Of a DNA stretch of 64,000 nt, positions 44,057 through 55,407 are shown in pieces. Below the pieces are notes generated by a model. It was not told the DNA's origin. It was given only the letters and a program-made list of their open reading frames with translations, and ran no database searches. The position numbers and the translations under genes were made by a program. Position 1 is the stretch's first letter. Every line of letters begins with the position of its first letter. The stretch is taken from assembly GCA_951799405.1 (NCBI GenBank), contig OX637337.1, positions 17,420,347-17,484,346 of the forward strand. Direction: 5' to 3'. Source of the stretch: Agapetus fuscipes (Eukaryota > Arthropoda > Insecta > Trichoptera > Glossosomatidae).

Positions 44057-44210
44057 CATAGTATGAAGTACCTACATAGTATGAAGTACATAGTATGAAG
44101 TACATAGTATGAAGTACATAGTATGAAGTACATAGTATGAAGTACATAGTATGAAGTACATAGTATGAAGTACATAGTATGAAGTACATAGTATGAAGTA
44201 CATAGTATGA
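44057..44210 (+). repeat. 14-bp minisatellite
   Basis: Unit CATAGTATGAAGTA. The first copy carries a CCTA insertion. Nine identical units then run from 44075 to 44200, with a partial unit to 44210. Confidence 0.9.
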
Positions 44211-45189
44211 ATTGAAACACTTGAAAGTTTTGAAAAATAAAATTGGAAAATGAGTTTCTATGACCCTGTTGATGGTCTCATGACCGAAAATGTTCGTAAT
44301 TGTAAAATAAATAAATGATAATGGCGCTGTATAAATTTTTTAGATTTTATCTTTATCCGTTTTTTCGTAGAAGAAGTGGGGGGGAGTTATGGCTAATTTG
44401 CATTCTACAAAATTTGTTAGTGGAAAACGTTTGCCTTGCCTACGAAGCATTACAGCATTTTAGTGTAACCGAATGGGAAAAGTCAATCACAAAATCATTT
44501 ATACATTTCAAAAATATAATTTTACAAAACATTTTTGTATTTTAGCGGGATTGAATTTCCTAGACGCGACACAAGCGCGAAGCAACAAGCACGCCAAAAG
44601 CGCGAACCCTATAACGTGGCATAGGCGCGGATGTAAAGGTACGACAAAAGCTCAGGTAGAGAAAAAGGAGAACCGAAGTGGATCAATGGGTTCAATGCTA
44701 TATTTCTAATTGCTTCTTGCGGAATAGAGGGACGGACGCTCACGCAGGCACTGTAGAGCCGAATAGAAGCGTCTGAAATGAAAAATGTTACGGTGATCGG
44801 GTCGGGTCGGATCCAACGAAGAACGTCATCCAACTTATTAACTGTTAGTATTAACATTAGTTCCGACCAGTAAATAACGACTGCCACCATCAAACAGAGA
44901 AAACTGATGTTATTCGGTTACCTTGTAAAGAGTTAAAGATTGAGGGGTGAAGAACTCGGATTTCAAATCGGCGAAAATGGTTTAACAAAAGCATCAGATC
45001 CCTATTTCAAGGCGCAGATAGACCTAAAGTAAAACTATCCATGATGATCGCCGACCTTCGACCGACCTAAAGAAGAAAATAAATAAGAATAAGTTGCATG
45101 CTTTTGTACTAAGAGTGGAGAACCTTTACTCCTATTGCTATGATCCGCCTTCCCATCATACCTACCTCACTTTTATTATTGTCTTGTCG

Positions 45190-45450
45190 TATCATGATTT
45201 TCTGCGTGTCGAGAAAATGTGGGTGCATGAAATGTATAAGTAAATTCGTACAATATTGTAGTGGGGTACAACCTTCGTATTGAGGTTGCCGTTTTCAAAC
45301 ACAGCCAACTGGCGGCTACGCGGAGGAGACACAGAGTGGAAGTGGAACCGTAACTCCGCGCACAAAGTAATAAGGGAATTAATCCGCTCCACCTGAGCTG
45401 GGAGCCGTGGCCTGGAAAACAGAGCTGGAGCATCAAACCGAGCACTGCTA
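45190..45450 (-). other. Unassigned open segment with coding-like composition
   Basis: The minus strand reads, in one frame, RFDAPALFSRPRLPAQVERI, NSLITLCAELRFHFHSVSPP, RSRQLAVFENGNLNTKVVPH. It is GC-richer than its flanks and has AG (GATAGCAG) upstream. A weak donor (AAG|GTTGTA) follows. It cannot belong to the receptor in order, because TM2 and TM3 already join directly across it. Confidence 0.3.
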
Positions 45451-45525
45451 TCTCAGCAAATATCTAAGTCAAATGACTAGGCACAAAAAAGTGAGACAAA
45501 GGAGCAGAACAATCATCTTTTTTTT

Positions 45526-45595
45526 CCATGAACCATGTTCCATGAACTATTTTCCATGAACAATGTTCCATGAACTATTTTCCATGAACCATGTT
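45526..45595 (+). repeat. Short tandem repeat of CCATGAAC-type units
   Basis: Alternating CCATGAACCATGTT and CCATGAACTATTTT units, about 14 bp each, in five copies. Confidence 0.7.
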
Positions 45596-45597
45596 CG

Positions 45598-45660
45598 TTG
45601 GCTTGTGGGTTGGTACGAGGCTGACCACCACCCGTACTGTACAAAATGGTTCATTGGAAA
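45598..45660 (+). repeat. Family-A end fragment
   Basis: LINE-sense piece TTGGTACGAGGCTGACCACC with ACAAAATGGTTCA, directly after the ATTTTCCATGAAC tandem repeat. Confidence 0.5.
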
Positions 45661-46195
45661 GAAAGGCTGAAGAAGAAGAAGACTATATAACTTTTAGTCA
45701 AAATAGTAAAAGAAGTGTAATTATGAAAATACTGAATGAATACTCGCACATAGCGTAGGAGACGCAAATAGGCCAGGAGACCTTTCATTAGGTAGAAAAA
45801 TAGCTGGACGTCCTCAATCCAGGATAGATGAACCGATTAAAAGTTTTTATTGTAAATCACAGATTTTAAGAACTAAAACAAGAAAATTCTTTCTAGATAT
45901 TATGAAATAACAAAATATTCAAGTATATTTTAAAATTTATAAATTCTTTACTACGAAATATACCACCTACCTACTTGAAAGAATAAAGACGGAAAGTTTG
46001 TACACAAAATGTTGTAGTTTTCTGTTAACAAATAAATCCATGTTAAATTTTCCAGCTCTGATAACGTAGAAAAACCGTGGCTTGCTGTCCAAACGAGAGA
46101 CATTCATTATATTGGATACGAGGGGCAGGGAGGGCGGGGGGTGTAAAGCAATCAAGGGGAGGAGTGGATAGGGAAGCCGCTTAGCCTTGGCTTAC

Positions 46196-46264
46196 CGTGG
46201 AGTACAGCAGGAAGATGCCCAGCAGAATGGTCTCCAGGATGGTCCACATGCCGGAGGCTATCGT
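46196..46264 (-). CDS. Gpr158-like: GPR158-like receptor, TM2 micro-exon
   Basis: A 69-nt exon encodes 23 residues that read as a single membrane helix, with core SGMWTILETILLGIFLLYST. The segment LETIL-G-xxLLY is characteristic of TM2 in GPR158/GPR179. The acceptor is TTTCAG and the donor ACG|GTAAGC; both ends fall between codons. It joins the TM1 exon (FKQRKCK) to the TM3 exon (VVVRFFEPS) without gap. The exon is too short to stand out by length and is supported by family order and splice sites. Confidence 0.85.
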
Positions 46265-46769
46265 CTGAAAGCCACGAAAAAAACAGAATCAGTGAACAGG
46301 AAATAAAACAAAACTTGAAGGTGTACATTGATCTTTAAGTTATAATTTTTCTGGAGATAAAACTCGCTTACGACATTGAAACGTACTTTAAAATGAAACA
46401 TAATTATTTTCGGCAACAACGAGCCCCAGATCACTCAAAATAATTAAGCTCATAGGTGAACTAAATTGATTTCTATTAAATTGAATTTTCCGATTGTTTT
46501 GCTCGCCGGATTAAAGTTTTCCTGGAAAGGGGAGGCCGGATGAAACAATAAAATTTCGTTTCAAAATACCCCCTACTCCCCCTTGCTCTCCCCCCGTTAT
46601 CCTCATACAGCTCTCCCTCCCCCCTTTTTATTCACCCCCCCTTTTTGGAAATTTATTACGCATGAAAGTGCCCCCTTAGCGCTTTCGCTGTTGTTTGGTT
46701 GCATACTTGCGCTATCCCGTATAATTTTGGAAACAATCGACAAATAAAGAAAATCAAAATGTACCAAGT

Positions 46770-46980
46770 TGCAGATTAATGTAAGTTCTTGCGGCATTGT
46801 TCCCGAAAGGGGTGGCAAGTGCAATCTATTTATTTTCACTGGTAAGGAGGACGGACTTGTGCCATCTAATTCAATTGAAATGACGAAGGTTTCCCTGCAC
46901 CAAAAAGGGCAGGCTCTCATTACTTGTGAAGGCTGAGAAAACCTAGCCGGTTTTTTGATTTCATGTTTCAAATAAACATT
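46770..46980 (-). repeat. Family-B SINE tail and body
   Basis: AAGTTCTTGCGGCATTGTTC to TTTCAAATAAACATTG; the tRNA-like head is missing. Located 0.5 kb upstream of the TM2 exon. Confidence 0.55.
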
Positions 46981-46987
46981 GTTCTAC

Positions 46988-47405
46988 AATGTGAATCTAA
47001 GTTGCAAACATGTACTTACAAAAAGATTCATGTTAAATGTATGTGACAAGCAGAAACGTGTCAGTTCACGCTAATATATGGTGCATGTGTACTTATGAAC
47101 AAAAAAATCTCACGTGAACATAATCCTTGCAAGCCCTGAGTTCTGCTGCCTTTCCCAGAAACCAGGGTAGTATTTGCAAAAGTGAACCAAGTTTCTGCAG
47201 CACAGAGGTGAAATATTGGTATCAGCTTCATACCAACCTGTTAGTGAATAAAAAAAAATACTGTGCAGTTACAAAAACTGAAAGGAACATAAACCTTGCA
47301 ACTCCTGCCGCCTTTTCTTGAAACAGTGTGACATTATCAAAAGTGAACTTTTTTTTTGTGCCCATGGGTGCATCAGGGTCAGCTTCGTAGCAACTTATAA
47401 GTCAA
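46988..47405 (-). repeat. Two partial family-A repeats in tandem
   Basis: A first unit from GAATCTAAGTTGCAAACAT to ATACCAACCTGTTAGTGAA is followed by a second lacking its first half (47285-47405, CATAAACCTTGCAACTCCTG to TAAGTCAAGAAAC). Confidence 0.55.
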
Positions 47406-47696
47406 GAAACTTAATTGAAAAAATACTTTTCTTATCAGAAGAATTTTTAATTTGTTAACAAATTTAAATAACTTTCACGCCAAAAAGGTGTATGCGATAT
47501 CGTAAAAGCTTTGTAATTCGACGCTCTTAAGAAATTGTAATCGCGCAGGGAAACTTGGCCTGGGCGTAAGCTCACACAAGTTTTCCGTAAACAAGCGATC
47601 CCAGAGCGAGAGAGGTGAGTTTATCGCAGACTTAGGGGTGAGGCAAGACAACACCTACGTGAGAAAAACTAGAGGATGAAATACTCCTTTGTTTAA

Positions 47697-47840
47697 TATC
47701 TGTAATCTAATTTGTAAAAGATTTACTCACATTAAATCCATGCTCATAGGCAAACACTCCTAAGTTCGCGCTTGCATAAGCTGCACTTACGCAATTAGGT
47801 ATGCAAGGATAAAAAAAATCGCTGCAACGTAAGCCACTAA
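47697..47840 (-). repeat. Family-A 5' fragment
   Basis: TCTGTAATCTAATTTG to GCTGCACTTACGC, then decayed. Confidence 0.45.
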
Positions 47841-47892
47841 GATTTACAAATTTTAATGTTCATATTAATATTAATTACATAAAACTCTCATT

Positions 47893-47990
47893 GAGAATCC
47901 GCGCTTTCTACAGCGACGACCAAGCTCGCACAGGGCTCTTGAGGTGTGATACACCCAGTAACAGCGCTCGCCAAATAAATCATCCCAATA
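47893..47990 (+). repeat. Family-C SINE tail
   Basis: GCGCTTTCTACAGCGACGAC to GCTCGCCAAATAAATCATCC, 5' truncated. Located about 40 bp from the TM1 exon. Confidence 0.65.
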
Positions 47991-48027
47991 TTATTATATT
48001 ATAACTGGAATAAGATGACGAAGTTAC

Positions 48028-48190
48028 CTTGCATTTTCTTTGTTTGAAGACCACCACCGCCAGCGCCAAGGTCACCAGCATACAGGCAGCCTGTGCGGCC
48101 AGGAGGGCGCCCCGCACCAGAGTGTCCGTGCGGACTCCGCATAGACCTCTGTTGTCACAGCTGAGGCAATCCGGAGGACAGATTGTGCAT
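48028..48190 (-). CDS. Gpr158-like: GPR158-like receptor, exon with Cys-rich stalk and TM1
   Basis: The exon encodes 54 complete codons preceded by one base of a split codon, so the preceding exon must donate two bases. It opens with a Cys-rich stretch, CTICPPDCLSCDNRGLCG, matching the Cys-rich segment immediately before the membrane in GPR158. A hydrophobic helix follows (RGALLAAQAACMLVTLALAV and flank), then the basic FKQRKCK cytoplasmic boundary. The acceptor is a pyrimidine-rich tract ending in CTCAG, and the donor is AAG|GTAACT. It is the most upstream exon recognised; the missing first part should encode the Cache/EGF-like ectodomain. Confidence 0.88.
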
Positions 48191-48417
48191 CTGAGGACAA
48201 GAAACAACGAACATGAGTATAATTCGCACAAGATTTTCAATGCGGATCCCGCACAAGCTTTAGTAGTCACAGCTGAGGCCGTTCAGTTGCCAGATTGTGT
48301 CAATCTAAAGGACACAGAGTGCATTTGGAGACAATATACAAAAAAAGTATTAAGCCGGTATAATTTGCACAAGAGTTTCAAAGCGAATTCCGCATATATG
48401 TACTTCGGTTTGTAAAT

Positions 48418-48672
48418 CTGAGACAGTCTGGCAAAAAGGCACTTAGTATTAGAGTGGTCCAACCGAGAAAAGGATGAAAACGTGTGTAAGTATAGGAGAA
48501 AGTTAGAAATATTTATCAGATTTTTATACAAACAAAAATCAATAGGATTTTTTTATGCAGCTCACACGACGCCGTCCTCTCCGCCATACATACAGGTACA
48601 AACTGACATTTCTAATTTCTAAAACCCAACTCGCAGTGTTTCAGTTTTTTTAAGTTATTTGTCTTGGCATAT
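48418..48672 (+). repeat. Family-J dispersed repeat
   Basis: AAAAAGGCACTTAGTATTAG, ATATTTATCAGATTTTTATA, TTATGCAGCTCACACGACGC and TTATTTGTCTTGGCATATAT in order. Confidence 0.5.
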
Positions 48673-48679
48673 ATATATA

Positions 48680-48885
48680 TTTTTTTTTTTTTTAAATAGA
48701 TTTGTGGAAAGGAATGCAATCCACCAACCTATTTTACCTGGCCAGTTGTCTTCATGCGAAAGCAGAAGCTTGTGTGCATGCAACGGCATCTGTTGAACCA
48801 GGGTCGAAGCTATCGTCGCGGGATTCGAACCAGCGTTATCCGGTTCCAAATAACCTGTCTTGATCCCCGCGGCTATAACACCGAC
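48680..48885 (-). repeat. Family-I tRNA-headed SINE
   Basis: Inverse copy. The head contains GGCCGCGGGGATCAAG-type sequence and the B box GGTTCGAATCCC; the tail ends at GGAATGCAATCCACCAACC. It matches the copy at 54634 across its length. Confidence 0.62.
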
Positions 48886-49594
48886 GTATAATAAATAAAA
48901 ATAGACTATTTTTGTAAGTCGTGCTTTATATAAATGAATCAATTAAATGTGTTTATACTTATGAATTTACATATAAGATGAAAAAATTGTATGACCGCAA
49001 AATAGCGCCAAAAAACTATGACAAACGTTAAGCGGGATAAAATAAATCATAAAAAGAAAAACGTCAAAACGGAGTTCAAAAGGGTATAAAGACGTCACGA
49101 TTGGATAATCCTGGGCCTCACAAACCCCTGACCCGTGCCTCAAGTATGAAACATTACAAGTTAACTTAACCATAGCGTGTACTAAAACATGTGTGGAAAA
49201 TCAAGCGATGCCTCTAAGTGCACGTTTTCCTTTCTTAACAATTTTGGTAAAAGCTGCGTTGGAACTAAATGTTATGTTTTATACTAAGGGTACTGATCCT
49301 TGCTCAGGCCTGGATTAAGGGAGGTTCGAGCAGTGCGACCGCACCAAGGCTTCCAAAGGCATAATAAAATATTGTTTTTCGTATCTCTTCTGTCATGAAT
49401 TCAAGGATAGTCATAAATTGTTCAAAAAATAAAGATTTTTAAAATTGGATAGTAAATAATGTTTTGAAGTATCCTTTTTAGTATATTTCAACAGACAAAA
49501 TTTATGTATTCAACTAGTAAACCAAATTAAAACATTACAATTTTTCATAAAAATTAAACCTTCGCTTTCGATTAAAAATATTAATAAACAATCA

Positions 49595-49697
49595 TTGAAG
49601 TTCATATAAAAGTGTCTATCGACCTTGAAATAAAATAACGCTGGTTCGATTTCCGTCGGACCCATTGACGATAACTTCAACCCTGATTCAACACATG
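49595..49697 (+). repeat. Family-I SINE fragment
   Basis: AACGCTGGTTCGATTTCCGT and GACGATAACTTCAACCCTG match the middle of family I. Confidence 0.5.
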
Positions 49698-50536
49698 TCA
49701 TTGGGTATTTTTAATTAATAATTCATTAAAAATAAGATTTTTCAATTTGCAATTTTAATGTATGAAAAGTAATGCAACACACAACACAATACTAGAAAAC
49801 AGTTAGCACCCCTGCTATAAAACACCAGGACATCAGTCGCCAGCTCACAAACACCCACATGTCTGCGGTATTCCAACAAGTGTCATGGGCCTCTAGATTT
49901 CCTAAAATCTGGAGAGTCACCCGCACAGGATTTCTCAAAACAAAAACTTGTTTTTGGCTAGGCAAAAATTTGTCGGTGTAGTGGATTTCTCTTCATAAAC
50001 ATCCTTTTTAAACATGAAATTTAAAAAAACGCCGTTGTTGGTACGTAGGTAACTTGGTTAACAAAAAGTAAAATAAATGTGGAGTGGGGCCCCCATATAT
50101 CCTTCGCTGAACCAAGGCCCCCATAAGGCTTAATCAGGGTTTGTCCCTGAACCATAGTTGGTGAAACCCTGGGTCTCAGGACCAGCTAATCCCATCATCC
50201 TGGCGCGGAGGGTCTGACAGACCAAAGAACAACTAATGCGGGAGATTTGGTTACCTACGTTTTGTAGGGGATTCGTTTTGAAATGTGTATGCTTCTGAAT
50301 TACCTTGTTTTAATGTTTTGAATGACCGCTATTTCAGTGAATTTGAAAGATGGAAACTCATTATAAATTTTGCTTGAATCTGTCAAGCATCGGTGTGATT
50401 GATTTAAATTTTATTTTATTTTTATTTGTACGAAAAGCGGAAAAGATGGATTTCACAAGGAAGACGGAAAAGATGATGACCAATACTTACAATGATTGAA
50501 ATTGAAGAAAAAGAAGTAAACACTAATTTCGGCGCT

Positions 50537-50642
50537 ATGGCCGAGCATCAAGACGGTAATCTCGATAGCGTATTTGAAATACAATAATGCTGGTTCAAGT
50601 CCCGTCGCATAAACCCTTTGACCATAACTTTATAGATGTCAT
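50537..50642 (+). repeat. Family-I SINE fragment
   Basis: CTATGGCCGAGCATCAAGAC head and TGGTTCAAGTCCCGTCGC B-box region; the 3' part is missing. Confidence 0.5.
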
Positions 50643-50727
50643 CGGCTAATTATTAAATAATACTTGCTTAATCTATTTAACAATATAAAAAAATATATTG
50701 AGTTATTTCTTTGTTAAATGCTAACCC

Positions 50728-50885
50728 GAGTATTAAGCATTACATGAACTCTCATTGATCACATAAATCGAAAAAATGCATGAAAAGTTCATTTCAGGAG
50801 TGCCCTCGCATTTACCTACATTACACATTTTCGATACATACGATCCAGGGTTTTTGCAAAAGTGTTATACTCGAGGTACTGTTTC
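50728..50885. mobile_element. Family-D MITE, diverged copy
   Basis: Ends ACCCGAGTATTAAGCATTAC and GTGTTATACTCGAGGTACTG, with arms ATAAATCGAAAAAATG and CATTTTCGATACATA. It is more diverged than the copies at 8847 and 52707. Confidence 0.55.
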
Positions 50886-51977
50886 CGACCAAACCAAAAC
50901 AGGTTGGTGAATTGCAGTCCTCTTCACAATTAAAAAAAAATACTTAATAAAATTAAAAGTTGTTCATTAGCAGTGTGACATCGTATTCCGCAAACATTTT
51001 ATATACACGCGATCGAGGGTAGTTTTTATTTTAATATAAGTAGCACGGTGTCTACTGAGTCCAAAATAAGTTGGTGGATTGCATCCACCATTTTTTTAAG
51101 AAAAACAATCAGGCATTTAATGAAATGAACGAAATAAATTTGTTTTGATTGTAGAGGCATTAACTTTGTAATCGTTCATCTTAAAAGGTAACAAAGTAAA
51201 AACAACTTTGTTTCCGATTACTTTGAGTATATTTTAATTTAATCACAGTAATTGTAAACAAAGTTATTTTTACTTTTTATCCTTTGAAATAAATTTTCAT
51301 CGTTTTAATGACGATCGTAGTTTTCCATTATTTAGACGCGGATCTGGCCATTTAAAAGGCGGCCACGTGCCTAATATAAGGGCTGGCCAGAGTTTATCAC
51401 GTACCGCCCGCGGCCCCAAAACTACTGAATATTTTATTAATTGAAAGCGTGACGGAATTTTCGGCGGCAGTACTATACGCTGTCCAGGCCCTTTGTATAA
51501 AATATAAGTTTGAACGCAATGAAAGCGAGTATAATTTATTGATAAGTTCAGATTGATGAGACTTAGTTTACTAATACCTACTTTTGATTTGGGTTCGAAA
51601 AATACGATTTGCCAACAGACAGATAGAGGATTCAGCTCAACAGGCTGGCAATCATAGCGGAAATAAATACCAGGCTTTATTCAGTTACCATGCTTTGTCA
51701 AATCTTACAACTGAATTTGGATCAGCCGGTGTATTGCCGAACGCCGGCCAATCAGCGCGTTAGGTTAACTTTTGCTAAAGAGTTCATCAGGAGCGACAGC
51801 CAGGGCCTTTGTTACTGGACGATGCCGTATCAATATCAATTTCGAGTTTTACTAAAAATTAATAGAACTTAAATAAACTGTACAGAACTCTAGTGAATGT
51901 TTTAGTTTTTATAATTTTTTGTGAAGCGCTATGGTTGAACTTACACGTATTATTTTTATATTTTGGGTAAGTTACTC

Positions 51978-52168
51978 CAGGTATAAACCATTTAAGTAAA
52001 CTCTTCTCGATTGAGTTAGTCGAAAATGCATGACTGAATTAATCTTCTTGCATTTTTATTTTGTATTTACGCTATGGTGTAGAATTTAGTGATTAAGTTT
52101 TCGTACAATTTTTTCTATTAACGCAATCTAGGTGAGTTTACGCAATGTTTAATACCCAGGAGTACAGG
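51978..52168. mobile_element. Family-D MITE, diverged copy
   Basis: Starts CCAGGTATAAACCATTTAAG and ends CGCAATGTTTAATACCCAGG, with GTGAGTTTACG near the right end. A further decayed piece with the same internal words continues at about 52270-52420. Confidence 0.5.
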
Positions 52169-52706
52169 ACTCTGTATGTAAAATTCTACGCTCAATCTCA
52201 ACAAGTGGTTACACTACATGTGCAGCTACAGATTCATTAAGGAGCTTACGTGAATCATATCTGTATACCTAGTATAAAATATCGCGTTAATAGAAAATGT
52301 ATGGAAAGTACGACGGCACCCTTAGTGACTGAATTAATCTTCTTGCATTTTTTGTTGTATTTACGCTATTTTGTAGAATTTACGCGCTCCTAGGGTACGT
52401 GTAGCAAATACTGAATATTAATGAATGTGCCATCTCTCGTCCATCGTTCTCTTTCAAATGTTCCCAAATCCAAGCTTCAATTATAGACATTCGATTCTTC
52501 ACAAAAATAATTAATATATTCAAGTAGTAAAAATTCATAAATAATGCAGAACCAAACAACGTTTAAACTCAATCATAGCGTCAACCACAGAATGTGTAGA
52601 AATAAAGTAGCGTCTCGAGTGAATGTTTCAAATTCCATACATTTATTGGTACACTCTATGGTTCACTTTAATTGCAAAAAAAATTTGGGATACACAAGGC
52701 TTTGGT

Positions 52707-52868
52707 TCAACCCCAAGTATAAAACATTGGCACAAAGTCCCCTCGATCGCGTAAAAGAAAAATGTATGAAAGATATAACAGTACTTCTAGTGAGTGATTT
52801 AGTTTCCTTACATCTATTTATTCACGTGTTCGAGGGAATTGATGTAATTGCGTTATACTCGGGGTAGT
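52707..52868. mobile_element. Family-D MITE
   Basis: Ends ACCCCAAGTATAAAACATTG and GCGTTATACTCGGGGTAG. Inner arms carry CCCCTCGATCGCGTAAA and CACGTGTTCGAGGG, with TCTAGTGAGTGATTTAG in the middle as in the 38 kb copy. Confidence 0.62.
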
Positions 52869-53136
52869 GGTATTTCTTCTTTCATTTGAATATTGGAAAA
52901 ATGAGAAAATTCTCGAACTTTTGAAGAGTTTAATTTGAAAGTGGAAGTTTGTTTAATTAATGCGGATTTCCTGTATTTCAAATTTTTAATTCACTTTTTT
53001 TGTTGGCATAAATTTTATTCAACTGAATCGATGAAAGATTTGTTAAGATTTAACGATAGATGGAAGATTTTTAAGAGAATATAAGTAGAAGAGCAAAGAA
53101 AATGTACACTTTAATTTATGAAACTATGGCTGTCGG

Positions 53137-53455
53137 GTCACTAGCTCAGTTGGTAGAATGCTTGCGTTCTGCGCCAAAAGTCTAAGGTTCGATCCCCACC
53201 AAGGGTTTCAGAATGATTCCCTGTGTTGGTGTTTATTCAACCCAAAATATAAATACCGACAAAGTTTACTCAGCCTTGACAATAAATAAGAAACAACCCC
53301 CTCGTCACCCGAGAAACCCCACTACTAAAGAAGAGGTTGGCGTAAGGCCGACCCTCTTTCCTGGGAATATAAACAGATAGGTACCACTAGCCACAAGTGA
53401 TCTCTTCTGAGATAACGCGGTAAGAAGTTGCACTAGTGTGGAGCTTAGAAGTGTT
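53137..53455 (+). repeat. Family-B tRNA-headed SINE
   Basis: Full-length. A box TAGCTCAGTTGGTAGAATG; B box GGTTCGATCC; end GTGGAGCTTAGAAG. Confidence 0.68.
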
Positions 53456-53517
53456 TTTTTGTATGATTCATTGAATAATAATATTATTACTATGATTTTT
53501 TTGTTTTTATCATAAAA

Positions 53518-53640
53518 CTATTCACCCAGCCTTACAGCTACCGAGTCTTCGTTGAAAACTTTGCGTCAACTAACGACGACCTATCTCACAAAGAGCTCTT
53601 GAAGTATCATTCACACAAAAACACCACTGACTAACTAAAA
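53518..53640 (+). repeat. Family-C SINE tail, diverged
   Basis: ATTCACCCAGCCTTACAGC to CACACAAAAACACCACTGAC. Confidence 0.5.
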
Positions 53641-54167
53641 ACAACAATTTTACAAACATATTTGAACTGTTTAAGTTACGAGTTGATATTTGTTTTCCCT
53701 ATCTGAAAATAGTCGGTGCCCAGTGGATCGTGTGATTTGTATGAAAGGGACGTATAACAAACTAAATCCTTTACTTGTTTAGGACCCTTTATTCCTTTGA
53801 GCATGTAATCGGTAATTACTTTGGGCTGAGAGTGCAAAAAAAATGTATACACTCGATATACGACAATATTGGTTTACGGAAACCTTTAAAATAATTATTC
53901 ATTTATAAACCTTGATTTAAGACCAGACAGTATTCATAAAGGTGCAATTTAAAAATACTGACCAAGGTACCTTTTTAAAGTAAATTATAATTTGTGGACT
54001 CTACACAAGGCCTCAACCATATAACAAAAACCCGGTCGTATATTATAAACGTTTGTCGATTTATCAGAAATTTATTAATTTTTTAGACTAAATTTAAACT
54101 GTAGTTACGATGGTTTGAAATAGTATTAACAAATGAATGTTTATTCTTAATAGTCGCTTAAAAATGC

Positions 54168-54215
54168 GCTCTTGAAGACGTTGGCTACGAATTCAACGTA
54201 ACGTCGAGAATAATG
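54168..54215 (+). ncRNA. Hammerhead-like motif, degenerate
   Basis: CTCTTGAAGACGTTGGCTAC, then GAATTCAACGTAACGTC before GAGAATAATG. The first core base (C to T) and GAAA (to GTAA) are altered. CTC and GAG can pair across it. Confidence 0.28.
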
Positions 54216-54633
54216 TAACTTCTCCTACAACCATCATGAGCTCGACAGTCCTGAGTGAGCCTTGACTGACACCAGGATTCTCCTCCACTCTCGCTTGTTC
54301 ATCGTCTTTGTTTTTTAGGCACGGATATCTGCCTTTGCTGTATCTGTGTTAACACCATCCATTTCTCGCATTTTTGGCCTTCATATCTTTTGGCCTTGGG
54401 GTGATGAAAGTGTTAGGTGCTTAAAAGAGTTTGCGTCGTTCATTGTAATTATGTAAGAAGCTCACTGCAGGCGCGCTTTTTTATGTAACTGAGCACATCA
54501 GACTTTCTGTAGAGCTCGTTGTTGTACTGACTACACCAACCATCTTTATCTTATCCTACAAAGGTTCATAAAATATCCAAAAAGTGTAAAAATTCAAAAG
54601 TTACTTATAATTTCATTCAAGTTTTGTCGATGT

Positions 54634-54830
54634 TATGGCCGCGGGGATCAAGTCAGGATATTTGGAACCGGATAACGTTGGTTCGAATCCCGTGACGATA
54701 AATTCGACCCTGGTTCCTGATGCCGTTGCATGCACACAAGCTTCTGCTTTCGCATGAAGACAACTGGCCAGGCAAAATAGGTTGGTGGATTGCATTCCTT
54801 TCCACAAATCTATTTAAAAAAAAATATATA
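54634..54830 (+). repeat. Family-I tRNA-headed SINE
   Basis: TTATGGCCGCGGGGATCAAG head, B box GGTTCGAATCCCG, and a body with GCATGCACACAAGCTTCTGC. It ends in an A-rich tract, as expected of a retroposed SINE. Confidence 0.68.
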
Positions 54831-55407
54831 TGAAAATTATTATAGATTTTACTGACAACAAAATTTATTGTCAACATTTTCTTAGGAATCTTTTGCGGGA
54901 TTTTCCCCGGTTTTATAAAATCTATGATACTTGTGTAGTGCCGCATACATAGGTGTGGGTGTTGGTAAGTTGGTGGCTGATGTCCTGATCTTTTGTCACA
55001 GGGTTGAAAATACAAACTTTCAGTTCAATGGTTATTTCAGAAATAAAAACAGTCATTTATGACGTAAAGGAAAACAAATCTCAAAATAATTAAACACTTC
55101 GAAAAGGGAGGTGTTATTTGTACGATTTGAATCCCTGATAAATGCAATTAAAATTCTAGGCACGCGGCACCATTTGATTGGAAATACATAATATATGCAG
55201 CGAGTAGCGCCCGTGGACGGAAGCGGCGGGGGAGCTTTCATTGTGTTTTAAGCTGTATTTATTGTTTCGACTAGTCATTCAACGTGATTAGGAAAAAACG
55301 GAGATCATGGGTTTGAATAACGCATTTTTTTGGTTGAAGTTTATAAGGATATTTAAAAAAAATAGGAGAAAAAGACATGTTTTTTGTTTGTATGTAAAAT
55401 ATGATCA

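Larger units (their letters stand above)
20535..48190 (-). other. Gpr158-like: GPR158/179-like receptor gene span (5' part outside window)
   Basis: Minus-strand gene model built from seven exons at 48190-48028, 46264-46196, 40138-39947, 37202-36978, 36173-35979, 26306-26040 and 20705-20535. Every exon inside the model has AG before it and GT after it, and all internal junctions fall between codons, so the exons concatenate without frame loss. The joined product has a Cys-rich segment, seven membrane segments and a cytoplasmic tail in the order expected of class C orphan receptors GPR158/GPR179. In vertebrates GPR158 binds RGS7-Gbeta5 through its tail and has a Cache-type ectodomain reported to sense glycine. 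Introns are about 0.8 to 9.7 kb and loaded with repeats. Exons for the signal peptide and ectodomain were not recognised between 48.2 and 64 kb and are probably beyond the window. The family call is firm; ligand and expression cannot be seen. Confidence 0.85.
48890..53130. other. Repeat mosaic upstream of the TM1 exon
   Basis: Between the listed family-I SINEs and family-D MITEs no ectodomain exon was found. A GC-rich piece at 51345-51420 and a 60-codon open stretch at 51690-51872 have no recognised product. Confidence 0.4.

Noticed and set aside
44014..44220. 68-codon frame reading YFILCTSYYVLHTM repeats
   Set aside because: It is a by-product of the 14-bp minisatellite.
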